Shown here in pieces: positions 9,587-18,691 of a DNA stretch of 43,036 nt. Origin of the DNA: Petrachloros mirabilis ULC683. Its GTDB lineage: Bacteria; Cyanobacteriota; Cyanobacteriia; Thermosynechococcales; Thermosynechococcaceae. A program made the translations under genes and the position numbers. The notes under the pieces were generated by a model that saw only the letters and a list, made by a program, of their open reading frames with translations, was not told where the DNA came from and searched no databases. The stretch's first letter is position 1, and every line of letters begins with the position of its first letter. The stretch spans positions 1-43,036 of the forward strand of contig NZ_WVIC01000036.1 in assembly GCF_009939295.1 (NCBI RefSeq). Direction: 5' to 3'.

Positions 9587-12500
9587 TTACGCAAAGGCAC
9601 CCGCGTATTCATCCCACAGGGCGGGTATTTCCCAGGTATCTCTGAAGATGGGATCGGCGTTTTTGCCCCCAAACTTCTTCTCAACGGTAATGGCGATCGA
9701 TTTGCTGAAGAATAAAATTTCGACTTTCACCGTCAGGGTGGCGCGACCCGATGCCTTGCCGGTTTTAGATTCATAGGTAAAGCTCAGCAAAAATTCCAGA
9801 GAAACGGAAATGAGTCCCAGAATTGAGAGTTCACCGCCCATGCGGAAGTAGCCCGACAGAGTGGCATAGTCCTTGCTTTCTTTGATCTCTAGCTTGAAAT
9901 AGATACCCGCCATAATGTAAACGCCACCGCTGGCAACGCCCAGGTTAATCGAAACAGACGCGCCAAATTCAAATGCCGCTTCAACGACTCGTAAACCCTG
10001 TTGAGTATCCAACTGCAAATGGAAGAAACCACCGCCGCCAAAAAAGGCAATGGTGAGATTAAACGGATGCTGGCGCTCAGAAATACCAAAGTCAAACACC
10101 GGGTTGCCATCGGCAAAGGGCAGTTCTAGAGCAGCAGACAAGCTCACATCTTTGAGGGCAAACACCCCCACCGCAACCGGCGGCAAACCGATGGCAAACC
10201 CCACGCGAATGCGTTCGGCAGTGATCTCTAAACTAGGTCCCTTACCAAACAGTTCAGGGGGAATGATGTCTTTCAAATCCTCGACAAATTCTAAATCGCC
10301 CTGGAACTTTAAGGGGTTGACTTTTTCAAGTTCGACTTTGACATCTGGCTTCCGATCTGTTTCTGACTTAAACGTGAATGCAACAAAATTCAGCGCCAAA
10401 ACATTCAGAAACGTCAGCTTAAATTGATTCAATCGACCGCTAAATTCTGATCGCCCGGTACCTGCTCCAGTCGGTTTTTCGATGCGGGCATGAATTCTGA
10501 GCCTGCGATCGGGGTCTGTGGATTCAAACTTGAGAAAGTCTGGCCCAAATTGTTGTTTAACTTGGGGTTCCCAGGTCAGCTCAACCGCCGGAGGTGATGC
10601 CTGGGGGAAGGGCTGAATTTTGGGCGCATTCGCAAAGGTGCCACTGTCATCTAGCAATTCACTCAGTTTTAGCTTGCCAAACAGCAGCGCTTTATCTGCC
10701 ACATCCCCAAAGAAGTCCTTGGGATTAAAGGGATCTGGGCTGGCGGCTTTGGCTGGAGTGCCTGCGATCGCCCCTAATTTTCGTGTAATGCTGGTGATCG
10801 ACAAATTAGGTGTGGCAATGCCGCCTGCCTTGTCGGCTGTAAAATTCGATTGAACTTTGTTCACCAGCTCTGCAAATACTTCATTGGCACTATCAAATTT
10901 TTCATTGTTAAGATAGGTATCGAAGTATTTTATTTCGACCGGAGTTGTGGTTCCCAGAATTTGTTCAACGGCGGTTAAATTGACGGCAGCTTTCTCCAGC
11001 TTGGGCAAGAATCCGCCCAAGATCGGATCTGCGGGATGAGTGTCGAAATAGAGCGATCGCGTCGTCAGGGTTGTGTTGTCGCTGGTAGAGCCATCTCGGG
11101 CTGCATACGTGATGGCTTGCCCTGGAACCGTCCCAATTTTCCGCTGAGCATCTCGGTTGTATTCGGCTTTGACCTGAGCAATTTTGCCCGTTTCACTCTT
11201 TGGTACAAAAATAAGTGCCGTCGTGAAATCGATGACATGACGCTCACTGTCTTGCCCCACAGCATGAAATCGGAAGTCCGCTTGATTGACTCTGACCCAG
11301 AAACAATAGTCTGTGCCGCTAATAATCGGTGAAACTCTTGGATCATCAGGGGGCGTTTTTTGGGGCAAGTCAATATCCGGAGTGACTAAAGTCGTCAATC
11401 GCACTTGCTTTAATGGCATTCCCAAGCCTTGATGGGCTAAAGGCTCTCTGGTGTAGTCCTTCAATGGTTCTCGCACCACAATGAACATGCGCTGGGCGAG
11501 ATAGGCGAATGGAGTGCGGTTGACACTCTTGATCTTGCGTTCCGTCACCTTAATCAGCGCGGCGCGGTGCCCAAAGGGATATAGAAAACCTTCGTAAACG
11601 ATGCGAACGTAATGATCGCGTCCCTGGGTGGCCACATGTACCCATTCGGAAATGTTGAGGGCATTGTCTCCCTTCCTGCCCAATCGTCTTAGAAAATTAG
11701 GGGGGTGCAGCAGCCCGGGAATGATTTGATTGCCGAGTCCTGGATCTAACAATCGCATCAAGTCCCCCAGTTCTGGCTTCACTGCCTGGGTATTGATATT
11801 CTCAATCTGAAAGTTAATCGGATTTTCAATAATCAGTCTGGGAATCCACTCTACCGGAGGCTCCCAATTGCCCTGCGACTTGAGCCACCCCCCCAAAGGA
11901 GACAGCATCACCTGTTCTGCTTGAATCGGCAGGGGCCGATAGTCAGGATAGAAGGGGGGAATGTCTTCTACAAAGCCACTAAAAGCAGAGGTGAGAACCA
12001 CCAGCTCATGGCGATCGCGTCGATTCATCGCGGTCAGGACAGGAGAGCCTGCCCACTCATCTGCCTGTCCCAAGATGGGCCAGGGCGGGCGGATGAGCAG
12101 TCCGGGTGCAACGTAGTCGGGGGACCAAATTGCCCTCAGGGGGGCAGGGTTCACCTTTGACAGGGGAGTAATTTTCTCACCGGCTCGTTTGGCTAATCGC
12201 GTGTGCCAGAGTTCGGTTCGCCCTGCATGGGTTTTAGGCTGGGTGGCATGATCCCACACTACCTCCCGATTTGGCGACAGAATCAGCCGATAGGGCATTT
12301 CGATCGCTGTTTCCAGTTCGGTGGGAGGGGCAATTGCCGGGGCATTAGCGCGTTGGTCAGAGGTAGAGGGTTCTGAAATCGCAGCAATGGGTGAAACATT
12401 CAATTCTAGCCCTGTCCAATTCAGTAATCCCGCCGTGGTGTAGGGAATGCGGGGATTGCTGTTCCCAGGCAGTTGAAACACTAAGCGGCTGGGCTGCCCA

Positions 12501-13630
12501 ATTCTGGCGCGTGCCCTGGCTGGCATTTTAGAGTCAGGAAAGCCAGGTGGGGAGGTGTTGTAAGGCTTACTGAGCTCGCTTGGAGGGGGCTGGGCAGGGG
12601 GGGGATCTGGCTCAAAGATTGCTTCTTCGACAATGGTTTGGGGCGGAAACTGTACGATTAGGTATGCCGCTTGGGTGGTATCGGTGGCAACCAGAACCAA
12701 GTTAGTGCGATCGCTCTTATCTAGCTGCAAATTGCGACACTCAATGCGGAGGTTAAGCAAATCATCAGGACGCATTAACTCAACGATCGGATCAACCAAT
12801 GGATCAGTCGGATTCGGCAGTGTTGCAATCTTCGGCGCAACAATATGGGTTAATCCTTGGGGAAAATTGTCATAGAAGTTTAGGTCACGCAAAGCCCCTT
12901 GCTCATCGATGTCTCCCGTTGCGACAACGCCACCAAGATTAGCGCTGTAATACAACACATGCTTCTGAGTTCCGGCGATCTGCGTCCAATTTTTTGAAAG
13001 ACCGGGATAGCTTTGCAGGGGCAAATAATTGCCTAATTCATCCACCAGGCTAACCAGTCCGCCGCCCTCGTTAACGTTATAAAACAGAAAATGCTTTTGG
13101 GTTGAGGCAAGATGAGTCCAGGTTAAGGTTGATCCAGGCGGATAGCGATGGATGAACTGATGATTGCCGTCGGCATCAATTTGTGCGGTTGCCAGTTCTG
13201 TCGTAGTGGCGTTGTAATAGAGTACCCGGTTTTGAGTTGCCTCAATATGGGTCCAGCCAAGGGTGAAATCAGCGTAGGTGTGGAGCGATCGATAGTTGCC
13301 AAAAGTATCTATTGCCCCTATTTCTGCATTGCCTGTATTGGCATCATAGAACATTACATGGTCTTCGGTTGTTGCAAGAGTAGTCCAAGTGGCATTTGCA
13401 GAATAGTGCTGTAAAACTTGATGATTGCCCCTACCATCAATTTGTGCCGTTGCGATTGCAGTTGTGGCGCTGTTGTAATACAACAAACTATCTTTTGTAG
13501 CAACAATATGCGTCCATCCAGCGGTTTCGGTGAATCGTTGTAGAAACCGATGGGTACCGAACTCATCGAGTCCCCCTGTGCTGGATTCGCCTGCGATCGC
13601 ACCATAATAGAGCAGAGCATTGAGAGCCAT
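9587..13630 (-). CDS. Giant protein with N-terminal six-bladed propeller (1347 aa)
   Basis: First gene of the pair. Residues 39-259 hold five tandem 43-45-residue repeats, each starting W-T and carrying a Y/F-Y/D core (for example VLYYNATT) and a D-x-x-G-N turn. A partial unit at 1-38 and a final LTHIVA at 260-265 would complete a sixth blade, as in closed beta-propellers of the tachylectin/tectonin type. A proline-rich linker follows near residue 340. The last 400 residues are alternating amphipathic strands rich in Gly and Phe (FFGGGGFF, VASGGVYIMAGIYF), suggesting a large beta structure, ending LWDEYAGAFA. No signal peptide is visible. ATG 13630 and TTG 13633 share a GAGG motif; ATG is chosen. 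Function unknown; carbohydrate or surface binding by the propeller is inference. Confidence 0.82.
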   Translation of the reverse strand: MALNALLYYGAIAGESSTGGLDEFGTHRFLQRFTETAGWTHIVATKDSLLYYNSATTAIATAQIDGRGNHQVLQHYSANATWTTLATTEDHVMFYDANTGNAEIGAIDTFGNYRSLHTYADFTLGWTHIEATQNRVLYYNATTTELATAQIDADGNHQFIHRYPPGSTLTWTHLASTQKHFLFYNVNEGGGLVSLVDELGNYLPLQSYPGLSKNWTQIAGTQKHVLYYSANLGGVVATGDIDEQGALRDLNFYDNFPQGLTHIVAPKIATLPNPTDPLVDPIVELMRPDDLLNLRIECRNLQLDKSDRTNLVLVATDTTQAAYLIVQFPPQTIVEEAIFEPDPPPAQPPPSELSKPYNTSPPGFPDSKMPARARARIGQPSRLVFQLPGNSNPRIPYTTAGLLNWTGLELNVSPIAAISEPSTSDQRANAPAIAPPTELETAIEMPYRLILSPNREVVWDHATQPKTHAGRTELWHTRLAKRAGEKITPLSKVNPAPLRAIWSPDYVAPGLLIRPPWPILGQADEWAGSPVLTAMNRRDRHELVVLTSAFSGFVEDIPPFYPDYRPLPIQAEQVMLSPLGGWLKSQGNWEPPVEWIPRLIIENPINFQIENINTQAVKPELGDLMRLLDPGLGNQIIPGLLHPPNFLRRLGRKGDNALNISEWVHVATQGRDHYVRIVYEGFLYPFGHRAALIKVTERKIKSVNRTPFAYLAQRMFIVVREPLKDYTREPLAHQGLGMPLKQVRLTTLVTPDIDLPQKTPPDDPRVSPIISGTDYCFWVRVNQADFRFHAVGQDSERHVIDFTTALIFVPKSETGKIAQVKAEYNRDAQRKIGTVPGQAITYAARDGSTSDNTTLTTRSLYFDTHPADPILGGFLPKLEKAAVNLTAVEQILGTTTPVEIKYFDTYLNNEKFDSANEVFAELVNKVQSNFTADKAGGIATPNLSITSITRKLGAIAGTPAKAASPDPFNPKDFFGDVADKALLFGKLKLSELLDDSGTFANAPKIQPFPQASPPAVELTWEPQVKQQFGPDFLKFESTDPDRRLRIHARIEKPTGAGTGRSEFSGRLNQFKLTFLNVLALNFVAFTFKSETDRKPDVKVELEKVNPLKFQGDLEFVEDLKDIIPPELFGKGPSLEITAERIRVGFAIGLPPVAVGVFALKDVSLSAALELPFADGNPVFDFGISERQHPFNLTIAFFGGGGFFHLQLDTQQGLRVVEAAFEFGASVSINLGVASGGVYIMAGIYFKLEIKESKDYATLSGYFRMGGELSILGLISVSLEFLLSFTYESKTGKASGRATLTVKVEILFFSKSIAITVEKKFGGKNADPIFRDTWEIPALWDEYAGAFA

Positions 13631-13678
13631 CAATTTATCCTCGGAGAGGGCTTTTAGAGTTTGACCTTAAATTGTGAA

Positions 13679-13684
13679 ATTATA
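13679..13684 (-). promoter_or_regulatory. Possible -10 element for the giant gene pair
   Basis: On the minus strand the hexamer TATAAT lies 48 nt upstream of the ATG at 13630. No good -35 hexamer sits 16-18 nt further up (the best is TGATAT-like), so this is a weak prediction. Confidence 0.35.
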
Positions 13685-13780
13685 AGTTTCAAACATTCTC
13701 AATATCATGGTTGAGGTGACTTCATTATTGTAAAATTCAGTTACCTTTGCTAACATCCTTACACTCGCCCCCCTGCCCCC

Positions 13781-13803
13781 CTCGCGAAGCGTGCCCAAAG
13801 GGC
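13781..13803. repeat. Cyanobacterial palindromic repeat (CGCGAAGCGTGCC type)
   Basis: The stretch begins CTCGCGAAGCGTGCC and closes with GCCC-AAA-GGGC. It resembles the short iterated palindromes common between cyanobacterial genes. A second hairpin, CCCCC-AGAAT-GGGGG, follows at 13835-13849. Confidence 0.55.
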
Positions 13804-13919
13804 GTAATTTGGGAGGTTATGAATATCTCACAGTCCCCCAGAATGGGGGATGTAGGGGGCGAATGCAGGGTGAAATCGTTTTTCTCAGACTTGTGTGTAC
13901 ACGGTAGCCCGCCCTGGGA

Positions 13920-13968
13920 GAAGGATTTAGGGTGAGGGTTACGAAAGTGGGATGCCCCTAAATCCTTC
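13920..13968. repeat. Perfect 13-bp inverted repeat
   Basis: GAAGGATTTAGGG at 13920-13932 is exactly inverted as CCCTAAATCCTTC at 13956-13968, with a 23-nt loop. There is no T-run, so a repeat element is more likely than a terminator. Confidence 0.7.
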
Positions 13969-14163
13969 ACTTTGCACCGCAAACCCGGAAGAGTCTCAGT
14001 TTTTGAGTCCTTAGGTACAATACAACTCTCTCACCTGGACATAATCTAAAATGACGGTCATGTCTCAGAGATTTCTGAAACAACCACAACGATCACCCGT
14101 ACATCCAGTGTAGTAAACAGTTAGCTGAGCAAAGTAGAAAAGAAACAATGAAGCCGAAAAACC

Positions 14164-14292
14164 GTTAGTGTCCCGAGTTTTTCGCCATCGCTGAGAGAAT
14201 AAATAAATGATTTTTGAACCCCTTATCTAGCAAAGCTTTCAAGATAGCATTCTTTATTCTCTGAGGAGTAGTAAAAAGCCAAGGACGCTAAC
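14164..14292. repeat. Long imperfect inverted-repeat element (MITE-like)
   Basis: The left arm starts GTTAGTGTCC and the right arm ends GGACGCTAAC. Inward, CTGAGAGAATAAA is mirrored by TTTATTCTCTGAGG, so most of the 129 bp can fold into one long hairpin. It encodes nothing. This form fits a non-autonomous transposable element; no family transposase is in the window. Confidence 0.6.
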
Positions 14293-14432
14293 CAAAGTCA
14301 CCAGGGTAGATAGGTTGAGTATACCGTCTAAACCGAGAGTTGAAAATTAGTCAATAATAAAGCTTTGTAAGTCTTCAGAAGGCTTTTCAGAGGGCTGACT
14401 ATTGCTGGGGGTCTAAGTGACATCAGAAACCC

Positions 14433-15872
14433 TTACAGGCGATTGCGGGCTTTGAGGAATAGGTAGCGATCTACCAACTGGCCACTGATTTGGGGGGCAG
14501 GGGCATCTAAGACCAAAACGCCCTTTTGGTTCAGATGGGCGAAGGCCAAACTGCGCTGCTGGCGTAAGTCTAAGGCTACAGCTTGGCTATAGAGGTGTTG
14601 TACCTGCTCTGCGGCTGGCTCGCTGGTCAGTGCCAGTGAACGCTGGGCAATGACATCAATCTGAGGGTCGCGGAGAGTGACACAGAGGGGTAAAAACCGG
14701 GGGGTGAGCTGGGTCATGGCGGTGAGTAGTTCAGAAGATGCGATCGCATCCACCACATCAGTCAGCAACACCACCAAGGCACGCCGGGTGTATTGCCCCA
14801 GCACCCGACTCGCCACCTCCACATAGTTGGACTCGGTTTGCACGGGTTCCAGATTGTAGAGCTTGGCTAAAATAGTCGCCAAGTGAGAGGCACCCGACTG
14901 AGGCCCGACCCAAGTGTGAACAGATTGATCAAAAACCGCCACCCCCACCCGATCGCCCCGACGCAAACCCGCCATCGCCAGGGACAGAGTGGCATTTAGC
15001 GCCCAGTCAAACCGCTTTAGCCCTGCCACCTGAGCAGTCATCAACCGACCCCGATCCAGCAAAATAATAAGGGGCTGATCCCGTTCTGGTTCCAGAAGGC
15101 GAATCAAGGGATGACCCCGCCGCGCAGTGGCCTTCCAGTCAATCAAGCGCACATCATCCCCACTGTTATACTCCCGCAATTCCGAAAATTCTGTGCCCCC
15201 CAAAGCATGACGGCGACGGCGTAAACTCCCCGTGGCCTCCAGGCTTAACCGCACAGACAGCAACCGCAGCCCAATCAAATCTGGGTAAACCTCGACCTCA
15301 GTGGGCAAGGGCAGCCGCCAAGCTCGTTGTACCAAACCCCAAGGGCTCTGGAGCCGCAGCCCCAAGCTGGCCCAGACAAAGGCTCCTCGCCGGGGCGGAA
15401 ACACATGGTAAATCAACTCCGTTTCGGTGCGCGGCTGCAACGATGCCGTGAGAGTATCATGATCAACTTGAAAGGCTGTGGGCACCCCATCCCGGATTTT
15501 GAGCAGCGTTTGGGTGACACCATCGGGATGACCAAGCACCTGTACAAACAGATGAACAGCGTTCTCACGACCAATGGAAAGGCGGCTGTCACAGTGGCGT
15601 TGGATGGCAAGCTGCCACCGTTGAGACTGACTAAAGTCCCAGGCTGCCAAACTCAAAACCCCCAGGTTAAAAGCCACCAGCACCAACCATAGCCCCCACT
15701 GCGTCATCCCGTGCAACCAGGTCAACAGCAGGGGCAGAAGCAGTCCCAAGCTCAGCAACCCATAGAGTCGTAGCGTTGGCAGCGGGTGGGCACGGGTAGG
15801 CTGAACCGGGGTAGGTTGAACAGTTGGGAGAGTCCCAGGTTGTGGCTGCTCAACAAATGAGGAGGTGTTCAT
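14433..15872 (-). CDS. DUF58 domain-containing protein
   Basis: A 479-aa membrane-anchored protein with two adjacent hydrophobic segments near residues 33-75 and the DUF58 signature in the middle: GGTEFSELREYNSGDD followed by RLIDWKATARRGHPLIR. The following segment LIILLDRGRLM occupies the place of a von Willebrand A metal site but lacks the canonical DxSxS, so metal binding is doubtful. DUF58 proteins are usual partners of MoxR ATPases and are thought to act in assembly or quality control of envelope or enzyme complexes. It is the last gene of the four-gene operon and its ATG overlaps the moxR stop (ATGA). Confidence 0.9.
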   Translation of the reverse strand: MNTSSFVEQPQPGTLPTVQPTPVQPTRAHPLPTLRLYGLLSLGLLLPLLLTWLHGMTQWGLWLVLVAFNLGVLSLAAWDFSQSQRWQLAIQRHCDSRLSIGRENAVHLFVQVLGHPDGVTQTLLKIRDGVPTAFQVDHDTLTASLQPRTETELIYHVFPPRRGAFVWASLGLRLQSPWGLVQRAWRLPLPTEVEVYPDLIGLRLLSVRLSLEATGSLRRRRHALGGTEFSELREYNSGDDVRLIDWKATARRGHPLIRLLEPERDQPLIILLDRGRLMTAQVAGLKRFDWALNATLSLAMAGLRRGDRVGVAVFDQSVHTWVGPQSGASHLATILAKLYNLEPVQTESNYVEVASRVLGQYTRRALVVLLTDVVDAIASSELLTAMTQLTPRFLPLCVTLRDPQIDVIAQRSLALTSEPAAEQVQHLYSQAVALDLRQQRSLAFAHLNQKGVLVLDAPAPQISGQLVDRYLFLKARNRL

Positions 15873-16810
15873 CTTGGCACCGGTACCCGAGCCAGCAGAT
15901 TACGGATCACCTGAGCCATAGACACCCCATCTAACTGGGCTTCAGGTTTAAGAATGAATCGGTGCTGCAAGAGGGGAAGAGCCAGTGCTTTGAGATCATC
16001 TGGGGTGACAAAGGGGCGATTGGCCAGCCATGCCCGTGCCTGAGATGCTCGCAGCCATCCTACCGCAGCGCGGGGCGAGGCTCCCAACATCAACTCGGGT
16101 TGTTGGCGACTGGCAGTGACCAACGCCAATAAATAATCTTGCACCGGTTCCTCCACCCTAACCTGGCGCACCTGCTGTCGTGCGGCCAAGACTTGCTCCA
16201 CCGTGAGCAGGGGCTGAGACTGCCACTGATCAGCCTGCCGGGGGTCAAACCCTGCCAGGACGTTTTGCAGCATTTGCTTTTCGGCAGACAACTCCGGATA
16301 GGACACCACTAGCTTGAGTAAAAAGCGATCCAGTTGGGCTTCAGGAAGGGGATAGGTACCCTCGAATTCCAGGGGGTTTTGGGTAGCAATCGTCCAAAAG
16401 AGGGGCGACAGCGCCAGCGAATTGCCGTCTAGGGTCACTTGTCGTTCTTCCATGGCTTCCAGGAGAGCGGCTTGGGTTTTGGGAGGCGTCCGATTGATTT
16501 CGTCGGCCAGGAGTACCTGGGTGAAAATTGGGCCTTTGCGTAGGGTAAAGCTGTGGCTGTTAAAGTCAAAAATACTGGTGCCCAAAATATCGGCGGGCAG
16601 CACGTCGGGGGTGAGCTGAATGCGGCGAAAGTCGGCTTGCAGCAGAGTGGCCATCGCTTTGACCAGCAGAGTTTTAGCCGTCCCTGGTACCCCTTCTAAA
16701 ATCACATGGCCTTCGGCTAGTAAGCCTACGGTGAGCCCTTCGACGATGTTTGCCTGTCCCAGGACAATTTGTCCTAGAGCCTGCTGAAGTTCAGTAAATA
16801 CTGCGTTCAA
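15869..16810 (-). CDS. MoxR family AAA+ ATPase
   Basis: A 313-aa AAA+ ATPase. Walker A is GVPGTAKT at 40-47, Walker B is LADEIN at 101-106, and the MoxR-typical IATQNPLEFEGTYPLPEAQ segment follows, with a C-terminal lid domain. MoxR ATPases act as chaperones that insert cofactors or mature complexes together with von Willebrand A proteins. The start is a TTG at 16810 sharing TTGA with the stop of the upstream gene, with GAGG six bases before it; the first in-frame ATG comes only after Walker A, so the TTG is well supported. The client is not evident from the neighbours. Confidence 0.94.
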   Translation of the reverse strand: MNAVFTELQQALGQIVLGQANIVEGLTVGLLAEGHVILEGVPGTAKTLLVKAMATLLQADFRRIQLTPDVLPADILGTSIFDFNSHSFTLRKGPIFTQVLLADEINRTPPKTQAALLEAMEERQVTLDGNSLALSPLFWTIATQNPLEFEGTYPLPEAQLDRFLLKLVVSYPELSAEKQMLQNVLAGFDPRQADQWQSQPLLTVEQVLAARQQVRQVRVEEPVQDYLLALVTASRQQPELMLGASPRAAVGWLRASQARAWLANRPFVTPDDLKALALPLLQHRFILKPEAQLDGVSMAQVIRNLLARVPVPR

Positions 16811-17991
16811 AATTGGCCTCGCAACAGAGACTCGGCTCGACTCAACCAGGCCAAGAAGTCACGGTCTCGCAATCGTTGAGTCTGCCGAGAGGGCTTTAAA
16901 AAATTTAGTAGGTCTTGGGGGGGACGTCCAGTGGCTTGTCCCCACGCCTGCGCCAAGGTCGGATCGTCGGGCAATACAGACTGCCCCGAACCTGGAGCCA
17001 TCAGCCCCAACTGGTCTGCCAGTTGTTGCCGCACCCAGTCTTGGAGCTGCTCTATGACAAAGGCGCTGTGCCCAGCAGCATTGAGCGTCGCTGCCAGAGA
17101 TTGAATGTAGGTTTCACTATTATTGGAGGCTTTGACAATGGGTCGCCAAACCTGGCCAAAGCGATGATTGCCGGTCCACAACAGCAGCGCCAAGATCACC
17201 AGGATTTGGCCAGCGACGACCCCAAGGGGGGTTTGAGCCAAATAGGCAAAGACAGTGGGAGCTGAATCCTGGGACAGCGGGGAGTCATCCGCCAACTCGT
17301 CTCGATGACCATGCACCCACTCATCCACCCATAGGTTGCCCGATTGTCGCTGAACTAGTTGGGTTAGCAGTTCATAATTCCCTGGCTGATCGGCGTAAAT
17401 ATTGGCCGCCAACCAGGGATAGGTGGCAAACACCATACTGCCCTGGCCATGGCGCTCTGACCACACCACTGCTCCATAGCTATCCTGAAGTTCTAGTTGT
17501 CGCTGCACACCATCGGCTGGGGACACCATCCGCCGGGTGGTCTCCACCTGCACCGCTCCCTCAGGGCTGGGTACCTGGCTGTTAAAGGGGGCAGCCGTTA
17601 ACTGTCCTGCCCAGGTGAAGCGAATCACGGTATTGCCAGCTTTAACCCAGTCCCGCAGGGCTGACTCTGCTGAACTCGTGGGTGGATTGACCGGTGTCTC
17701 GCCCCAGACTTGCAGAAGTGCCTGTCCGGTGCCCGAGAGCTGATCATAGGGACGCTGCCAGCGCTGCACGGAGATGTCCTGCGCTAAGGCGAACTCATAC
17801 CAGGCCCGATAGCCCGTCAGCCCTCGCCCGTAGGTTGATCCCCCCTGGGGTTGGGGCGCACTGAAAAAAAGCACTGCCAAGGCCATCCCCCCTGCCAAGA
17901 TTAACCCCAACCATAGCCAACGAGATCCTCGCCGAGTTGCAGGCGAGGGCGGTACAGGCGTTGGGGGAGGGGCGCTTAGGGTTGGACTCAT
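16807..17991 (-). CDS. DUF4350 domain-containing membrane protein
   Basis: A 394-aa protein with a proline-rich N terminus, a membrane helix (WLWLGLILAGGMALAVLFF), an external domain with a typical DUF4350 layout (YGRGLTGYRAWYEF near the start), and a second helix (GVVAGQILVILALLLW) before a cytoplasmic tail. DUF4350 proteins occur in MoxR/DUF58 operons. The ATG at 17991 overlaps the stop of the DUF4129 gene as ATGA; a GTG at 18042 would add 17 residues inside the upstream gene and is less likely. Function is inferred only from the operon. Confidence 0.82.
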   Translation of the reverse strand: MSPTLSAPPPTPVPPSPATRRGSRWLWLGLILAGGMALAVLFFSAPQPQGGSTYGRGLTGYRAWYEFALAQDISVQRWQRPYDQLSGTGQALLQVWGETPVNPPTSSAESALRDWVKAGNTVIRFTWAGQLTAAPFNSQVPSPEGAVQVETTRRMVSPADGVQRQLELQDSYGAVVWSERHGQGSMVFATYPWLAANIYADQPGNYELLTQLVQRQSGNLWVDEWVHGHRDELADDSPLSQDSAPTVFAYLAQTPLGVVAGQILVILALLLWTGNHRFGQVWRPIVKASNNSETYIQSLAATLNAAGHSAFVIEQLQDWVRQQLADQLGLMAPGSGQSVLPDDPTLAQAWGQATGRPPQDLLNFLKPSRQTQRLRDRDFLAWLSRAESLLRGQF

Positions 17992-18659
17992 GACTGTGGC
18001 GATCGCAGCTCTGCTGCTAGGACTTGATAGGCTTGCTGACACTGCTGGAACAGGGGAGCCTCCACGGGCTGTGCTCCGTAGTACGCAGTCTCATGGGCTT
18101 GAATGATTTGCCGCCAGTGTTGGGCAATCTGTACAGAATGCTGAGGTTGCATCCCTAACAAAGCCTCTAACTGCTGAAGATATTCTTGATCGGTTCCAGC
18201 GGCATTTTGAGCCAGCCAGCCCAGGGCTTCGAGGTGTTGTAATAGAGCCATATACAGCGCCCGAAGTGCTGCTGTATAGTCCTGTTGCTGCTGCAATTGC
18301 TGCGCTGCTGCCAGCCATTGCGCGACCGTTCGAGTTGTTTCTACTGGGCGTTGCCATTGAGCGGGAACTGCGGGGCGAGATCGGAGCCAACGCCCCTGGA
18401 GCTGCCGGCAGCCCCAAAATAACACCCCTGCCACCAAAACGACGGCCAGCACTCGCACCCCCCACTGCAATAGTGTCTCTAGCCAGGGGGGAGGGGCTTG
18501 ATCTGAGGCACCTTCGGCCTGCCACCATTGCTGGAGTTGGAATTGCACCCACTCTCCAATTTGCCGGAGCCAGCTTTGCCCCTGCCACAGCAGCCGATCG
18601 ATATGGGATGGCATCATGGCCAAAACCATTGCCAGGGTGGGTCGAGCTTGACCTTCCAT
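17988..18659 (-). CDS. DUF4129 domain-containing protein
   Basis: First gene of the MoxR operon, about 223 aa from the ATG at 18659. It has an amphipathic N-terminal region, one membrane helix ([17 protein letters not shown]), and a C-terminal DUF4129 domain recognised by [19 protein letters not shown] followed by [11 protein letters not shown]. Many residues are Gln, giving low-complexity helices. In other bacteria DUF4129 is often fused to a transglutaminase-like domain; none is present here. Start uncertain: ATGs at 18614, 18617 and 18629 are also possible, and would leave more room for the divergent panD promoter, since the gap to panD from 18659 is only 32 bp. Confidence 0.8.
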   Translation of the reverse strand: MEGQARPTLAMVLAMMPSHIDRLLWQGQSWLRQIGEWVQFQLQQWWQAEGASDQAPPPWLETLLQWGVRVLAVVLVAGVLFWGCRQLQGRWLRSRPAVPAQWQRPVETTRTVAQWLAAAQQLQQQQDYTAALRALYMALLQHLEALGWLAQNAAGTDQEYLQQLEALLGMQPQHSVQIAQHWRQIIQAHETAYYGAQPVEAPLFQQCQQAYQVLAAELRSPQS

Positions 18660-18691
18660 GCCTGCCAAGTTCTCAAGTTATGATGTCGAGT

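Larger units (their letters stand above)
13631..14432. other. 802-bp intergenic region full of palindromic repeats
   Basis: No gene is convincing here. In order it holds the leader and probable promoter of the giant pair (to about 13690), a cluster of small GC-rich hairpins (13781-13849), a 13-bp perfect inverted repeat (13920-13968), a plain AT-richer stretch, and a 129-bp long inverted-repeat element (14164-14292). The remainder up to 14432 is the 3' flank of the DUF58 gene; no T-tailed terminator stem stands out. Confidence 0.7.

Noticed and set aside
13737-13982. Short frames on both strands in the intergenic repeats
   Set aside because: They run through palindromic repeats and have no ribosome site or recognisable protein composition.
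18266-18691. Long N-terminal extension of panD (frame open from 18266)
   Set aside because: It runs antisense to the DUF4129 gene and would displace the Gly24-Ser25 cleavage numbering; PanD starts at 18692.
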